Shown: positions 17,799 through 26,167 of the stretch, piece by piece
How the letters are laid out: every line of letters begins with the position of its first letter
How positions within the stretch are numbered: the first letter of the stretch is position 1
From: CAJXZP01 sp041563475
Lineage (GTDB): Bacteria > Bacteroidota > Bacteroidia > Flavobacteriales_G > Salibacteraceae
Assembly (NCBI GenBank): GCA_041563475.1
Contig: JBFFMY010000017.1
Coordinates: 1 to 47,976 of the forward strand
DNA: 47,976 bases
Direction of reading: 5' to 3'
Notes under the pieces: model-generated
Databases searched by the model: none
What the model saw: the letters and a program-made list of their open reading frames with translations, nothing else
What the model was told of the DNA's origin: nothing
Made by a program: the position numbers and the translations under genes

Positions 17799-18158
17799 AT
17801 GAAATTCTTAGTACAACTATTAATATCTGCTTTGGCAGTTATGGTAACCCAATATATATTACCAGGAGTTGAGATAGATACTTTTTTTACGGGAATGATC
17901 GTAGCGCTTATCTTGGGTTTATTTAATACCATTTTGAAGCCTCTTTTAGTAATCCTAACTCTACCAATTACGGTTTTGACCTTAGGATTGTTTTTAATTG
18001 TAATTAATGCTTTCCTAATTCAATTAGCGAGTAGTTTTATTGGAGGATTTCGAGTTGATGGTTTTTGGTGGGCTGTTTTGTTTAGTTTTATTTTATCCGC
18101 TGTAACATCTATTTTCAATGGTTTAGAAGGCACGAATGAAAATAAAAAAGGGTATTGA
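17799..18158 (+). CDS. Phage holin family IV-like membrane protein (YvlD type)
   Basis: 119 residues with four membrane helices. It starts MKFLVQLLISALAVMVTQYI and contains the family signature ILGLFNTILKPLLVILTLPI followed by TVLTLGLFLIVINAFLIQLA; the tail is polar (EGTNENKKGY). Despite the family name, chromosomal members of this type are widespread in bacteria with no sign of a phage, and none is seen here. Function is unknown. The ATG was chosen because the upstream TTG lies inside the presumed promoter. Confidence 0.85.
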   Translation: MKFLVQLLISALAVMVTQYILPGVEIDTFFTGMIVALILGLFNTILKPLLVILTLPITVLTLGLFLIVINAFLIQLASSFIGGFRVDGFWWAVLFSFILSAVTSIFNGLEGTNENKKGY

Positions 18159-18172
18159 TTAAATCAACACCC
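18143..18172 (-). terminator. Intrinsic terminator for the T9SS-type gene, overlapping the convergent stop codon
   Basis: On the minus strand GGGTGTTGAT pairs with ATCAATACCC (one G-U) around a 3-base loop, followed by six T. The hairpin covers the last codons of the holin-like gene on the other strand. Confidence 0.75.
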
Positions 18173-18199
18173 CATTTCATATATAGCTTTTCAATGCAG

Positions 18200-18922
18200 T
18201 TATCGCTTAATTAATTTACGAACAACAACCTCGTTTCCAATTTCGTATTTTACTAAATACACTCCAGGCTGAAAAAGCGTTAAATCCAACATCAGTTGTT
18301 TCTGTTCCAATATTGGAAATGAACGGAGTAATTTGCCGTTAATGTCCATTAATGTTATTTCGGAAATATTAGGGATATTAGAGAGCGTAACCATTCCTTG
18401 GCTAGGATTAGGAAATACGGTAAACTCTCTAGTCGTTGTCAATTCTCCCAAACCAACACTAGGTAAAGTAGCTTTTATTGAATCGTTTAGTAGTTCTTGA
18501 GCTTTAAACAAATCGATTGTGGGTTCTTCTTTTGTTCCAGGTACAAAGCAGCAACACATGCAACAAGAAAAAATTATTTTTTCTCCCTCTTTCCTTGAAT
18601 TGCCTAGTTTTAAATCTACAAACTTTGTTGTTTCTGCAGTGATGAGTACCCCAGAAATTTTCACGTTTTCATAGCCAATATACACGGCCCTAACTTCATA
18701 CTCTCCTTCTGGGAGTTCTGTAAATTTGTATTTTCCATCAAAATCGGTGAGCCCCCCAGTTATCATTTTGCCATTTTGGTCGATTACTACATTTACGAAG
18801 GGTAAAGTTTCACTCGTTTTACCATCTGTTATTGTACCTTCAATTGTGCATAAATTTTTTGGTGTTTGGGCACTTAAAAAAATAGATAATAGAAGTAGTG
18901 GTAGGAGTAATATTTTTTTCAT
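18200..18922 (-). CDS. Secreted protein with carboxypeptidase-regulatory-like domain, cysteine cluster and T9SS C-terminal sorting domain
   Basis: 240 residues. A signal peptide (MKKILLLPLLLLSIFLSAQ) is followed by a carboxypeptidase-regulatory-like (CarboxypepD_reg/CNA-B type) beta-sandwich from about residue 27 (TIEGTITDGKTSETLPFVNV to FVDLKLG). Next comes an unusual cluster, SCCMCCCF, around residues 119-126. The last 80 residues form a type A sorting domain: FTVFPNPSQGMVTL, then ITLMDINGKLL, GVYLVKYE and the basic end VVVRKLIKR. The sorting domain predicts export by the type IX system, with cleavage and attachment at the cell surface or release. Function is unknown. A minus-strand terminator follows. 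Confidence 0.85.
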   Translation of the reverse strand: MKKILLLPLLLLSIFLSAQTPKNLCTIEGTITDGKTSETLPFVNVVIDQNGKMITGGLTDFDGKYKFTELPEGEYEVRAVYIGYENVKISGVLITAETTKFVDLKLGNSRKEGEKIIFSCCMCCCFVPGTKEEPTIDLFKAQELLNDSIKATLPSVGLGELTTTREFTVFPNPSQGMVTLSNIPNISEITLMDINGKLLRSFPILEQKQLMLDLTLFQPGVYLVKYEIGNEVVVRKLIKR

Positions 18923-19088
18923 GATGTTTCTTTAAATGAATAATATTTGGATAGAACACTCATAGTATCACACGGAAGAAATTAAACTAAGGTTTGGTTT
19001 AAAAATTTAAAATTTTATTTGGTATTTGTGTTGAGTATATTTTGAAATTTACTAAAGGATTTGTTTAAGTCCACCTTTCAGTAAATCG

Positions 19089-19096
19089 TACTTTTG
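19089..19096 (+). promoter_or_regulatory. Putative -7 box for the DUF6155 gene
   Basis: TACTTTTG matches TAnnTTTG and lies 7 bases before the ATG, implying a very short or leaderless transcript. A TTG lies 25 bases upstream, longer than the usual spacing. Confidence 0.4.
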
Positions 19097-19103
19097 AACA
19101 ATC

Positions 19104-19610
19104 ATGAGTAAAAGAGATTTAAAAAAATATCTAGAATCGCTTACCAAAAAGCAAATGGAAGAACAGATTCTTGATTTATATAGCCGGTTTAAGGAGGTGA
19201 AGGTTTTTTATGATTTTGCATTTAATCCTAAGGAGGATAAAATTTTAGAGGAGGCCAAATTGAAAGTGTCTAAAGAATACAATCTCAACATACGAAAACC
19301 AAAAGCACGTAGATCGGTAGCTCAAAAGCTAATAAAGCACTTCAAAAAATTGGAAGTTCAACCAGAGGTTATCGCTGATTTCATGCTTTTTAATATTGAA
19401 ATAGCTCAAACTTTTTCTGCGGAAAGAAATGTAAAACAAGAATCATTTTACGTGAGTATGCTAAATTCATTTCGTGAGGCAGTAACCCATATTCGTGAGT
19501 ATAATTTAGATAAAATTTATCTTTCTCGAATAGAAAAAATTGTGGATGAAACGTATGATCAAAAGTGGTTCAATCATATTGCTTTTGAAAATTCAATATC
19601 TAACTTTTAG
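19104..19610 (+). CDS. DUF6155 family protein
   Basis: 168 residues, soluble, mostly helical. It opens MSKRDLKKYLESLTKKQMEE, the wording I recognise from the DUF6155 family common in Bacteroidetes. The rest is charged helices, including QKLIKHFKKLEVQPEVIADF and FREAVTHIREYNLDKIYLSR. No catalytic motif is visible and no function is known. It is transcribed alone as far as can be seen, 75 bases ahead of the biotin carboxylase, which has its own promoter-like box. Confidence 0.8.
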   Translation: MSKRDLKKYLESLTKKQMEEQILDLYSRFKEVKVFYDFAFNPKEDKILEEAKLKVSKEYNLNIRKPKARRSVAQKLIKHFKKLEVQPEVIADFMLFNIEIAQTFSAERNVKQESFYVSMLNSFREAVTHIREYNLDKIYLSRIEKIVDETYDQKWFNHIAFENSISNF

Positions 19611-19654
19611 ATTTATTTTGAGCCTATTTGTGAGGCGCATTAGGCCGTTAACTG

Positions 19655-19662
19655 TAACTTTG
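19655..19662 (+). promoter_or_regulatory. Putative -7 box for the biotin carboxylase gene
   Basis: TAACTTTG matches TAnnTTTG, 23 bases before the ATG; TTTG occurs 24 bases upstream, slightly far for a -33 box. Confidence 0.4.
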
Positions 19663-19685
19663 TTGGTTGACTTTAGGATTAGTTT

Positions 19686-21161
19686 ATGAAAAAAATACTT
19701 ATAGCGAATAGAGGTGAAATAGCATTGCGGATAATGCGCTCATGTAAAGAAATGGGAATTTCAACTGTAGCCATTTACTCCGAAGCAGATAAAAATGCAC
19801 CTTTTGTGAAATATGCAGATGAGGCTGTTTTGGTTGGACCACCCCCATCCTCTCAATCGTATTTACGTGGGGATTATATAATTGAAAAGGCTCTTGAATT
19901 GGGTGTGGATGGAATTCATCCGGGATATGGGTTTTTGTCGGAAAATGGTGATTTCGCGCAAAAAGTAACAGACTCCGGAATTAAATTTATCGGCCCATTG
20001 CCTAAATCTATGGCGATGATGGGAGATAAACTAGCTGCAAAAGCAGCGGTTAAAAATTATGATATTCCTATGGTACCTGGTACCGATGAAGCGATAAGTA
20101 ACCCGAAAGAAGTTGTTGGAATTGCCAAAGAAATTGGTTTTCCAATTCTTATAAAAGCCGCAGCCGGTGGTGGTGGTAAGGGTATGAGAATTGTGTATGA
20201 GGAAAGCGAGTTAGAAGAACAAATTCAAATGGCTACTAACGAGGCCAAATCGGCCTTTGGGGATGGATCTGTTTTTATTGAAAAATATGTGGAATCACCG
20301 CGTCATATTGAAATTCAGGTCTTGGCCGATGAACATGGAAACATTGTGTATTTATTTGAACGTGATTGTTCTGTTCAAAGACGCCATCAAAAGGTAATTG
20401 AAGAAGCACCTTCTGCAGTTTTAACTCCAGAATTACGAAAGGAAATGGGGGAGTGCGCTTGTGACGTTGCTCGTGCATGTGATTATTGGGGAGCCGGAAC
20501 GGTAGAGTTTTTATATGACCATGGTAAGTACTACTTTCTGGAAATGAACACCCGTTTGCAAGTGGAACATCCAGTAACAGAAATGATTACAGGGTTAGAC
20601 TTGGTTAAAGAACAAATTAAAGTTGCCAGAGGAGAGAAGCTAAGTTTTAGTCAAGATGATTTAAAAATAAATGGCCATGCTTTTGAGGTGCGTGTGTATG
20701 CAGAAGATCCTCAAAATAATTTTTTACCAGATATAGGTAAACTAAGCACGTATATTTTACCGAAAGGAGAGGGGATTCGTGTGGATGATTCCATGGAACA
20801 GGGAATGAACATTCCGATTTATTATGATCCCATGATTTCTAAGTTAATTGCGTGGGCTCCAACTCGTGAGGAGGCCATTGAACGAATCTTAAAGGCCATT
20901 GATGAATACCAAATAAATGGAGTAGAAACTACTCTAAGTTTTTGTCGTTTCGCTATTAACCATACAAAATTTAGAGAAGGGGATTTCGATACGCACTTTG
21001 TAAACAAATATTTTGATCCCAAAAATTTCCGTTATTCCGTTCCCGAAGAAGAAGAATTAGCCGCAATTATTAGTGCTAATTTAACTGCGAACCGAAAAGG
21101 GCGATTATTTGTTGGAGCCATTCAAGAACCTCTTTCTGCATGGAAAATAAACAGGTCTTAA
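19686..21161 (+). CDS. accC: Biotin carboxylase subunit of an acyl-CoA carboxylase
   Basis: 491 residues with all three biotin carboxylase regions. The N-terminal lobe opens KKILIANRGEIALRIMRSCK with GIHPGYGFLSEN. The ATP-grasp domain has the glycine loop AAAGGGGKGMRI, RDCSVQRRHQKVIEEAPS and the metal/catalytic stretch FLEMNTRLQVEHPVTEMITG. The C-terminal lobe has GHAFEVRVYAEDP. It uses ATP and bicarbonate to carboxylate the biotin of a carrier protein. It lacks the carrier domain, and no accB or carboxyltransferase gene lies nearby. At about 40 residues longer than typical AccC, with wording like propionyl/acyl-CoA carboxylase alpha chains, it may serve a carboxylase other than the fatty-acid enzyme. 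Its 3' end overlaps the next gene by 22 bases. Confidence 0.9.
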   Translation: MKKILIANRGEIALRIMRSCKEMGISTVAIYSEADKNAPFVKYADEAVLVGPPPSSQSYLRGDYIIEKALELGVDGIHPGYGFLSENGDFAQKVTDSGIKFIGPLPKSMAMMGDKLAAKAAVKNYDIPMVPGTDEAISNPKEVVGIAKEIGFPILIKAAAGGGGKGMRIVYEESELEEQIQMATNEAKSAFGDGSVFIEKYVESPRHIEIQVLADEHGNIVYLFERDCSVQRRHQKVIEEAPSAVLTPELRKEMGECACDVARACDYWGAGTVEFLYDHGKYYFLEMNTRLQVEHPVTEMITGLDLVKEQIKVARGEKLSFSQDDLKINGHAFEVRVYAEDPQNNFLPDIGKLSTYILPKGEGIRVDDSMEQGMNIPIYYDPMISKLIAWAPTREEAIERILKAIDEYQINGVETTLSFCRFAINHTKFREGDFDTHFVNKYFDPKNFRYSVPEEEELAAIISANLTANRKGRLFVGAIQEPLSAWKINRS

Positions 21162-22210
21162 AATTTTTATTTCCTTTAATTCTAATAGGTGTAATTACTG
21201 GATTATTGACTTCTTGTAGTTCGACTAAAATTGCAATTGAAGTACTACAACCACCTGTAACAGGTTTTTCTAAACCCGTTGAAAGAATTGCTGTGTTAGA
21301 TAGAGTCGCAGTAAAATTTGCAAACACTAAACAGTATATTAACGGTCAAGTTGTTGGACAATTCAATGGTATTTCAGATATGATGGTTAATGAAGCCATG
21401 AATCAACTTGTGTTAGACGTCAATAAAAATGATTACGTTGAGATTTTAGACACGTCACTTCAATACATAATAAAAAATGGAAGTGTAAAAAGTCAACCCA
21501 TTCAAACTATTTTGATTTCGCGTGCCTGTAAGGATTTAGATGTGGATGCCATTGTGTGTATTGAAGGGTATGATGCTGAAATTGATACAGATAGTGATGT
21601 TCAATATTCAACTCCTGTGGATAGAAATTATGGAACGGTGAGGGTACCTTACTTTACGGGCGATCAAAGCGTTTATATGGAAATGTTTTTTCGTTCGTAT
21701 CTGTGTGAAACAAATGAAGGGAAAGTAGAAAATGAGACTAAAGTGGCTACCCAAGTTTCTGCATCAGCAAGCGGTAGTTCTCCATATGATGTAAATGTTA
21801 AGTTAGCAGACGCCAATAATATTTTAATTCAAGCCTCCCGGAAATTGGGTGAGGATTATGCGCGTCAAATACTTCCAAGTTGGGAAACACAAACTCGGTT
21901 TATGTACATTTCGGGTAGTGATCAATTAAAAGATGCGTATAAATTGGCAAAAGTTGGAAATTGGCCAGCAGCCACAGATATTTGGTATTTATTAGCCACT
22001 ACTAATAATGAAAAATTAGCGAAGAGAGCTTCTTTTAATTTGATTTTAGCCAGTGAAATTTCAGGAGAATTGGAGTTGGCGGATGAATGGGCTCGAAGGT
22101 GTGAAGAAAAATACAAAATGGAGGAGGCTTCAAAATACATTCTTATATTGGAGCAACGAAAAAAGGAAATTGATCTAATTAGAAAGTCTTATCCATTAAT
22201 GGCTTTTTAA
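21140..22210 (+). CDS. DUF6340-like lipoprotein
   Basis: 356 residues. A lipoprotein signal (KFLFPLILIGVITGLLTSCS, lipobox near residue 26) is followed by a domain containing PVERIAVLDRVAV and a region with DVDAIVCIEGYDAEIDTDSD. The last 100 residues look like two or three TPR-type helical pairs (AKVGNWPAATDIWYLLATT, then ANELADEW-like repeats around GELELADEWARRCEEKY). This layout resembles the DUF6340 family of Bacteroidetes. It should sit in the outer membrane or periplasm. The start lies inside the biotin carboxylase gene, so the two are probably one operon, although no functional link is known. Confidence 0.7.
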   Translation: MENKQVLKFLFPLILIGVITGLLTSCSSTKIAIEVLQPPVTGFSKPVERIAVLDRVAVKFANTKQYINGQVVGQFNGISDMMVNEAMNQLVLDVNKNDYVEILDTSLQYIIKNGSVKSQPIQTILISRACKDLDVDAIVCIEGYDAEIDTDSDVQYSTPVDRNYGTVRVPYFTGDQSVYMEMFFRSYLCETNEGKVENETKVATQVSASASGSSPYDVNVKLADANNILIQASRKLGEDYARQILPSWETQTRFMYISGSDQLKDAYKLAKVGNWPAATDIWYLLATTNNEKLAKRASFNLILASEISGELELADEWARRCEEKYKMEEASKYILILEQRKKEIDLIRKSYPLMAF

Positions 22211-22277
22211 CACGTAACTATACCTTGTTTTATTGACCTTCAATCTGTATCCTTGTTTAAGATAAAAACGGGATGAA

Positions 22278-22733
22278 ATGACTATTGAAGCCAAAACTCC
22301 AGACGAATACATTTCTAAATTGCCAGAAGAGAGAAAAGAAGTTTTTTCCAGATTACGTCAGAGCATTTTAGAAAATTTACCGGATGGATTTAATGAAGAA
22401 ATTAGTTACGGCATGATTGGTTATGTAGTACCTCATTATCTTTATCCTTCTGGATACCATGTAAATCCTAAGTTGCCATTACCCTTCATCAATATTGCCT
22501 CTCAAAAGAATTTCATTGCTTTTTATCATATGGGAGTTTACGCTAATACGGAGGTTTTGAATTGGTTTATAGCGGAGTATCCTAAATATGTGAAAACAAA
22601 ATTGGATATGGGAAAAAGTTGCATTCGATTCAAAAACATACATTCAATTCCCTATAAATTAATAGGAGAACTTGTTTCAAAAATGACTCCCGAAAATTGG
22701 GTGGAATTATATGAATCAAATCTCAAAAAATAA
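22278..22733 (+). CDS. DUF1801 (YdhG-like) domain protein
   Basis: 151 residues, soluble. The family signature is clear: KTPDEYISKLPEERKEVFSR at the N-terminus, EISYGMIGYVVPHYLYPSGY in the middle and FINIASQKNFIAFYHMGVYA, ending CIRFKNIHSIPYKLIGELV. The fold resembles the iron-chaperone/YdhG family, but the biochemical role is unknown. The gene stands alone, 67 bases after the lipoprotein gene. Confidence 0.87.
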   Translation: MTIEAKTPDEYISKLPEERKEVFSRLRQSILENLPDGFNEEISYGMIGYVVPHYLYPSGYHVNPKLPLPFINIASQKNFIAFYHMGVYANTEVLNWFIAEYPKYVKTKLDMGKSCIRFKNIHSIPYKLIGELVSKMTPENWVELYESNLKK

Positions 22734-22761
22734 CGAATAGTAATCAAACCAAATATTTAGT

Positions 22762-24177
22762 ATGGAAGAAGTAGTATCTGATATTCCCTTAATTACGAAT
22801 GATGCAGTTGTTTTCGGTATTTTAATCGCCTTGCTGATGATCATTTTCAAAGCAACTGAATTAAAATCGATGCAGAAATTTTTCACGGTTATTCCAGCAC
22901 TTTTATTGTGCTATTTTTTACCGTCATTATTTAGCACTTTCGGAATTATTTCCCCAAAATGGATAGATGTAACTCAAGCCATTTCATTTTTAGGAGAAAG
23001 TGGGTATGACATTACCGGAATATCTAATTTCAAACAACTAAAACATTACCTTTTAGAAAATGAAATCAGTTCAGATTTAATGAATCCATTCATTGGTAAA
23101 TCTCAATTGTACTTTGTGGCTTCAAGGTATTTACTTCCTGCTAGTTTGATTTTATTAACCTTAAGTATCAATTTAAAAGAAGTTTTTAAATTAGGACCTA
23201 AAGCACTAATAATGTTTTTTACTGGAACCATTGGTGTTGTTATTGGCGGACCTCTGGCAATTTTGGTTTTTTCAATGGTGGCTCCAGATGTTGTTGGTGG
23301 TGCTGCTCCTCATGAGGTTTGGCGGGGTATGACTACCATTGCAGGAAGTTGGATTGGTGGTGGAGCAAATCAGGCGGCTATGTTCGAAATATTTAAAGAA
23401 GGCGATAAAAACCTAATTACAGGAAGTATGTACTCCATAATGATTACGGTGGATATTGTTGTGGCAGAAATATGGATGTTTTTCTTGCTTTTAGGCGTAG
23501 GAAAATCTGCGAAAATTGATCGTTTTTTCAAAGCTGATGCAAGTTCGGTGGAGTCGTTAAAAAATCACATGCATGAATTTAGTCAACGAATTGCAAGAAT
23601 CCCTTCTTTTAATGATATCATGATTATTTTAGGTCTAGGACTTGGATTTACCGGGCTTTCGCATTTATTAGCGGATTATATTGCTCCTTGGATTAAGGTA
23701 AATGCACCTTATTTAGCTGAAACCTTTAGTCTTGGGTCTGGTTTTTTCTGGTTAATTGTTTTAGCAACTACCTTCGGGTTGATACTAAGCTTTACTAAAG
23801 CAAGGAATTACGAAGGGGCAGGGGCATCAAAAATGGGAGGTGTTTTTATTTACATTTTAGTAGCTACCATTGGAATGAAAATGGATATCCTAGCCGTATT
23901 AGATAATCCTGCAATATTTTTAGTAGGTCTGACATGGATGGCCATTCATGTGATCCTCTTAATAGTTGTTGCCAAATTAATTAAAGCGCCATTTTTCTTT
24001 TTGGCTGTGGGAAGTAAAGCCAATATTGGAGGAGCAGCAAGTGCACCTGTTGTAGCTGCTGCCTTTCATCCTTCGTTAGCTCCAGTGGGTGTTTTACTGG
24101 CCGTTTTAGGGTATGCTTTCGGAACCTATGGTGCTTTGATTTGTGGATACTTAATGCAAGGTGTAGCGCCTTTATAA
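22762..24177 (+). CDS. DUF819 family integral membrane protein (YjcL-like)
   Basis: 471 residues, about 12 membrane helices. Typical blocks are KFFTVIPALLLCYFLPSLFS, FFTGTIGVVIGGPLAILVFS and WRGMTTIAGSWIGGGANQAA near residue 200; the C-terminal FFLAVGSKANIGGAASAPVV resembles the paired substrate-site motifs of sodium-coupled carriers. Family members are uncharacterised permease-like proteins. It is transcribed toward the aminotransferase gene and ends in a shared terminator. Confidence 0.87.
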   Translation: MEEVVSDIPLITNDAVVFGILIALLMIIFKATELKSMQKFFTVIPALLLCYFLPSLFSTFGIISPKWIDVTQAISFLGESGYDITGISNFKQLKHYLLENEISSDLMNPFIGKSQLYFVASRYLLPASLILLTLSINLKEVFKLGPKALIMFFTGTIGVVIGGPLAILVFSMVAPDVVGGAAPHEVWRGMTTIAGSWIGGGANQAAMFEIFKEGDKNLITGSMYSIMITVDIVVAEIWMFFLLLGVGKSAKIDRFFKADASSVESLKNHMHEFSQRIARIPSFNDIMIILGLGLGFTGLSHLLADYIAPWIKVNAPYLAETFSLGSGFFWLIVLATTFGLILSFTKARNYEGAGASKMGGVFIYILVATIGMKMDILAVLDNPAIFLVGLTWMAIHVILLIVVAKLIKAPFFFLAVGSKANIGGAASAPVVAAAFHPSLAPVGVLLAVLGYAFGTYGALICGYLMQGVAPL

Positions 24178-24203
24178 TGCGAGCTAACTCAAACGTTTAA
24201 AAA

Positions 24204-24240
24204 CAAAAAAAGGAGTATAATTTTATACTCCTTTTTTTTT
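24204..24240. terminator. Bidirectional intrinsic terminator
   Basis: AGGAGTATAA pairs exactly with TTATACTCCT around a 2-base centre, with A-rich sequence on one side and nine T on the other. It separates the convergent DUF819 and aminotransferase genes. Confidence 0.92.
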
Positions 24241-24249
24241 GTATCTTAA

Positions 24250-25443
24250 TTATCTGTTTTTATACGCGATTAAAGCTTCCTCTAAAATTTTAGCCGCTTC
24301 TATTAATAGCGGTTTCTTTAAAACGTATGCCAATCTCACTTCTGTTTTTCCATAACCTGGAGTAGAGTAAAAGCCAGATGCAGGGGCCATCATTACCGTT
24401 TTTCCCTTATATGAAAACGCACTGAGGATCCATTCGCAAAAATGATCTGCATCTTCTACAGGTAAACTTGCAACACAATAAAATGCTCCGGAAGGATTTG
24501 GGCATACCACACCATCAATGGAGTTTAAAGCTTTCACTAAAATATTTCTTCGGTCCACATATTCTGCTTTCACTTCTTCAAAATATGAAGCAGGTGTATT
24601 TAGAGCTGCTTCAGAGGCTATTTGAGCAAATGTTGGTGGACTAAGACGTGCTTGGGCAAATTTCATGGCGGTTTTCATTACCTCTTTGTTTTTAGAAATA
24701 ATGACTCCAATACGCGCACCACACATACTATAACGTTTAGAAACTGAATCCACCAAAATAGTGTTTTGCTCAATTCCAGGAAGATTCATTACGGAGTAGT
24801 GTTCTTTGTTATCGTAAACAAACTCTCTGTACACTTCATCTGCAAAAAGAAATAAATCGTGTTTGGCAACAATATCTCTAATAACCTCTAATTCTTCTTT
24901 GGTATATAAATAACCTGTAGGATTGCTTGGGTTACAAATTAATATACCTTTTGTTTTTTCGGTTATTAAACTTTCAATTTCATGCACAGGTGGTAAAGCA
25001 AATCCGGTTTCAATGCTTGCTGTTACTGGCACAACTTTTACGCCACTAGCAATTGCAAAACCATTGTAATTGGCATAAAACGGTTCCGGAATGATAACTT
25101 CATCCCCTGGATTAAAACAGCTTAGAAAGCCAAATAAAAGAGCTTCTGAACCTCCAGTGGTTACAATAATTTCATTTATGTCAACATCAATATCTACAGA
25201 TTTGTAATAGTTAGTCAACCCTTTTCTATATGATTCAAAACCAGCAGAATGACTGTACTCAAGAACTTCAATTTTTGTATTATGAATTGCGTCTAAAGCA
25301 ACTTGAGGGGTAACAATATCTGGTTGACCAATGTTAAGGTGGATTACTTCAACGCCTTTTTTCTTGGCAGCTTCTGCAAACGGAACTAATTTTCTAATGG
25401 GTGATTCAGGCATCGCAAGCCCTTTAGTTGAAATTGTTGGCAT
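24250..25443 (-). CDS. Class I pyridoxal-phosphate aminotransferase (aspartate-type)
   Basis: 397 residues from the chosen ATG (MPTISTKGLAMPESPIRK). It has VIHLNIGQPDIVTPQVALDA at the N-terminus, the cofactor-contact block ICNPSNPTGYLYTKEEL, the aspartate of FLFADEVYREFVYD and the Schiff-base lysine in VDSVSKRYSMCGARIGVI. Fold-type I aminotransferases of this group use aspartate, alanine or related amino acids with 2-oxoglutarate; the exact substrate is not deducible. The frame reaches a TTG seven codons upstream, but that TTG coincides with the end of a -7-like promoter box, so the ATG is preferred. Confidence 0.9.
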   Translation of the reverse strand: MPTISTKGLAMPESPIRKLVPFAEAAKKKGVEVIHLNIGQPDIVTPQVALDAIHNTKIEVLEYSHSAGFESYRKGLTNYYKSVDIDVDINEIIVTTGGSEALLFGFLSCFNPGDEVIIPEPFYANYNGFAIASGVKVVPVTASIETGFALPPVHEIESLITEKTKGILICNPSNPTGYLYTKEELEVIRDIVAKHDLFLFADEVYREFVYDNKEHYSVMNLPGIEQNTILVDSVSKRYSMCGARIGVIISKNKEVMKTAMKFAQARLSPPTFAQIASEAALNTPASYFEEVKAEYVDRRNILVKALNSIDGVVCPNPSGAFYCVASLPVEDADHFCEWILSAFSYKGKTVMMAPASGFYSTPGYGKTEVRLAYVLKKPLLIEAAKILEEALIAYKNR

Positions 25444-25461
25444 CTCGTAAATTTTAGGCTG

Positions 25462-25469
25462 CAAAATTA
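25462..25469 (-). promoter_or_regulatory. Promoter for the aminotransferase gene
   Basis: On the minus strand TAATTTTG followed by CAGCC is the typical Bacteroidetes -7 box and start region; TTCA, a weak -33 match, lies 17 bases upstream. The inferred leader is about 12-15 nt. Confidence 0.5.
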
Positions 25470-25523
25470 ATTAGAAAGTAATATTTTGAAGTGTTTTTGT
25501 GACCGTTATTAAAAAAAGGGCAT

Positions 25524-25560
25524 AAAAAAAACCGTTTAAAATAAATTAAACGGTTTTTTT
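25524..25560 (-). terminator. Intrinsic terminator after the DUF1573 gene
   Basis: ACCGTTTAA pairs with TTAAACGGT around a 6-base loop, bordered by A8 and T7. In the minus direction it follows the DUF1573 stop by about 15 bases. Confidence 0.88.
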
Positions 25561-25574
25561 AAAAAGCTTTACTA

Positions 25575-26027
25575 TTACTTTGCAGTTGGAGCAGCCCCAC
25601 TTCCGTTATTCACAGGAGTTGTTGCATCTGTAGGAGCAGCATCAATTTTCCCCGTAATTCGAATTACGGTAGTTGGTGTATTAATAGCATTAGATGTTAT
25701 TGTAACCGATTTATTAATCGGGCCAATTCTTTTTGAATCGTATTTTACTTTAATAACAGCCGTAGCACCTGGAGCGATTGGTTCACGAGGCCAGGTTGGA
25801 ACAGTACATCCACAAGATCCTCTCGCATTTGAAATAATCAATGGAGAATTTCCAGTGTTTTTGAAAACAAATTCCGTAGAAGCGTCTCCATACTGTTTTA
25901 GATTTCCGAAATCATGTACATCTTTTTCAAATGAAATTTCTGGTCCTCCAACTTGTGTTTGAGCAAATGATCCGAAGGCAAATGCCATCATTAATCCCAA
26001 TGCTAATGTTAGTTTTTTCATATTCAT
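25575..26027 (-). CDS. Exported DUF1573 domain protein
   Basis: 150 residues. A signal peptide (MNMKKLTLALGLMMAFAFGS, cleavage near SFAQ) precedes one DUF1573 immunoglobulin-like domain. The family hallmarks are DVHDFGNLKQYGDASTEFVF, NTGNSPLIISNARGSCGCTV and PGATAVIKVKYDSKR. The CGC pair is characteristic. The C-terminal 25 residues are low-complexity (Ala, Thr, Pro, Asn). It is probably periplasmic, with no known activity. Translation could start at the first ATG or at the ATG two codons later. A near-consensus promoter lies upstream. Confidence 0.88.
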   Translation of the reverse strand: MNMKKLTLALGLMMAFAFGSFAQTQVGGPEISFEKDVHDFGNLKQYGDASTEFVFKNTGNSPLIISNARGSCGCTVPTWPREPIAPGATAVIKVKYDSKRIGPINKSVTITSNAINTPTTVIRITGKIDAAPTDATTPVNNGSGAAPTAK

Positions 26028-26055
26028 AATATATGGGTTGGTTTAACTTATGACA

Positions 26056-26085
26056 CAAATTTATTTATTTAATTGGAGCCTCAAA
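26056..26085 (-). promoter_or_regulatory. Near-consensus Bacteroidetes promoter for the DUF1573 gene
   Basis: On the minus strand TTTG (-33), an 18-base spacer and TAAATTTG (-7) match the consensus TTTG-N17-19-TAnnTTTG. The inferred leader is about 20 nt. This is the best promoter match in the window. Confidence 0.7.
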
Positions 26086-26167
26086 GCCTAATAACATATC
26101 ATTAACATGACAGTTTTTATACGCGGGTTAATAAAAAAAGTTTGAATTAATTTTAGGGTGCCGAAAT

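Noticed and set aside
17799..18158. Evidence of a prophage because of the holin-family name
   Set aside because: No lysin, integrase, structural phage gene or attachment repeat is nearby; chromosomal YvlD/holin-IV-like proteins are common in non-phage contexts.
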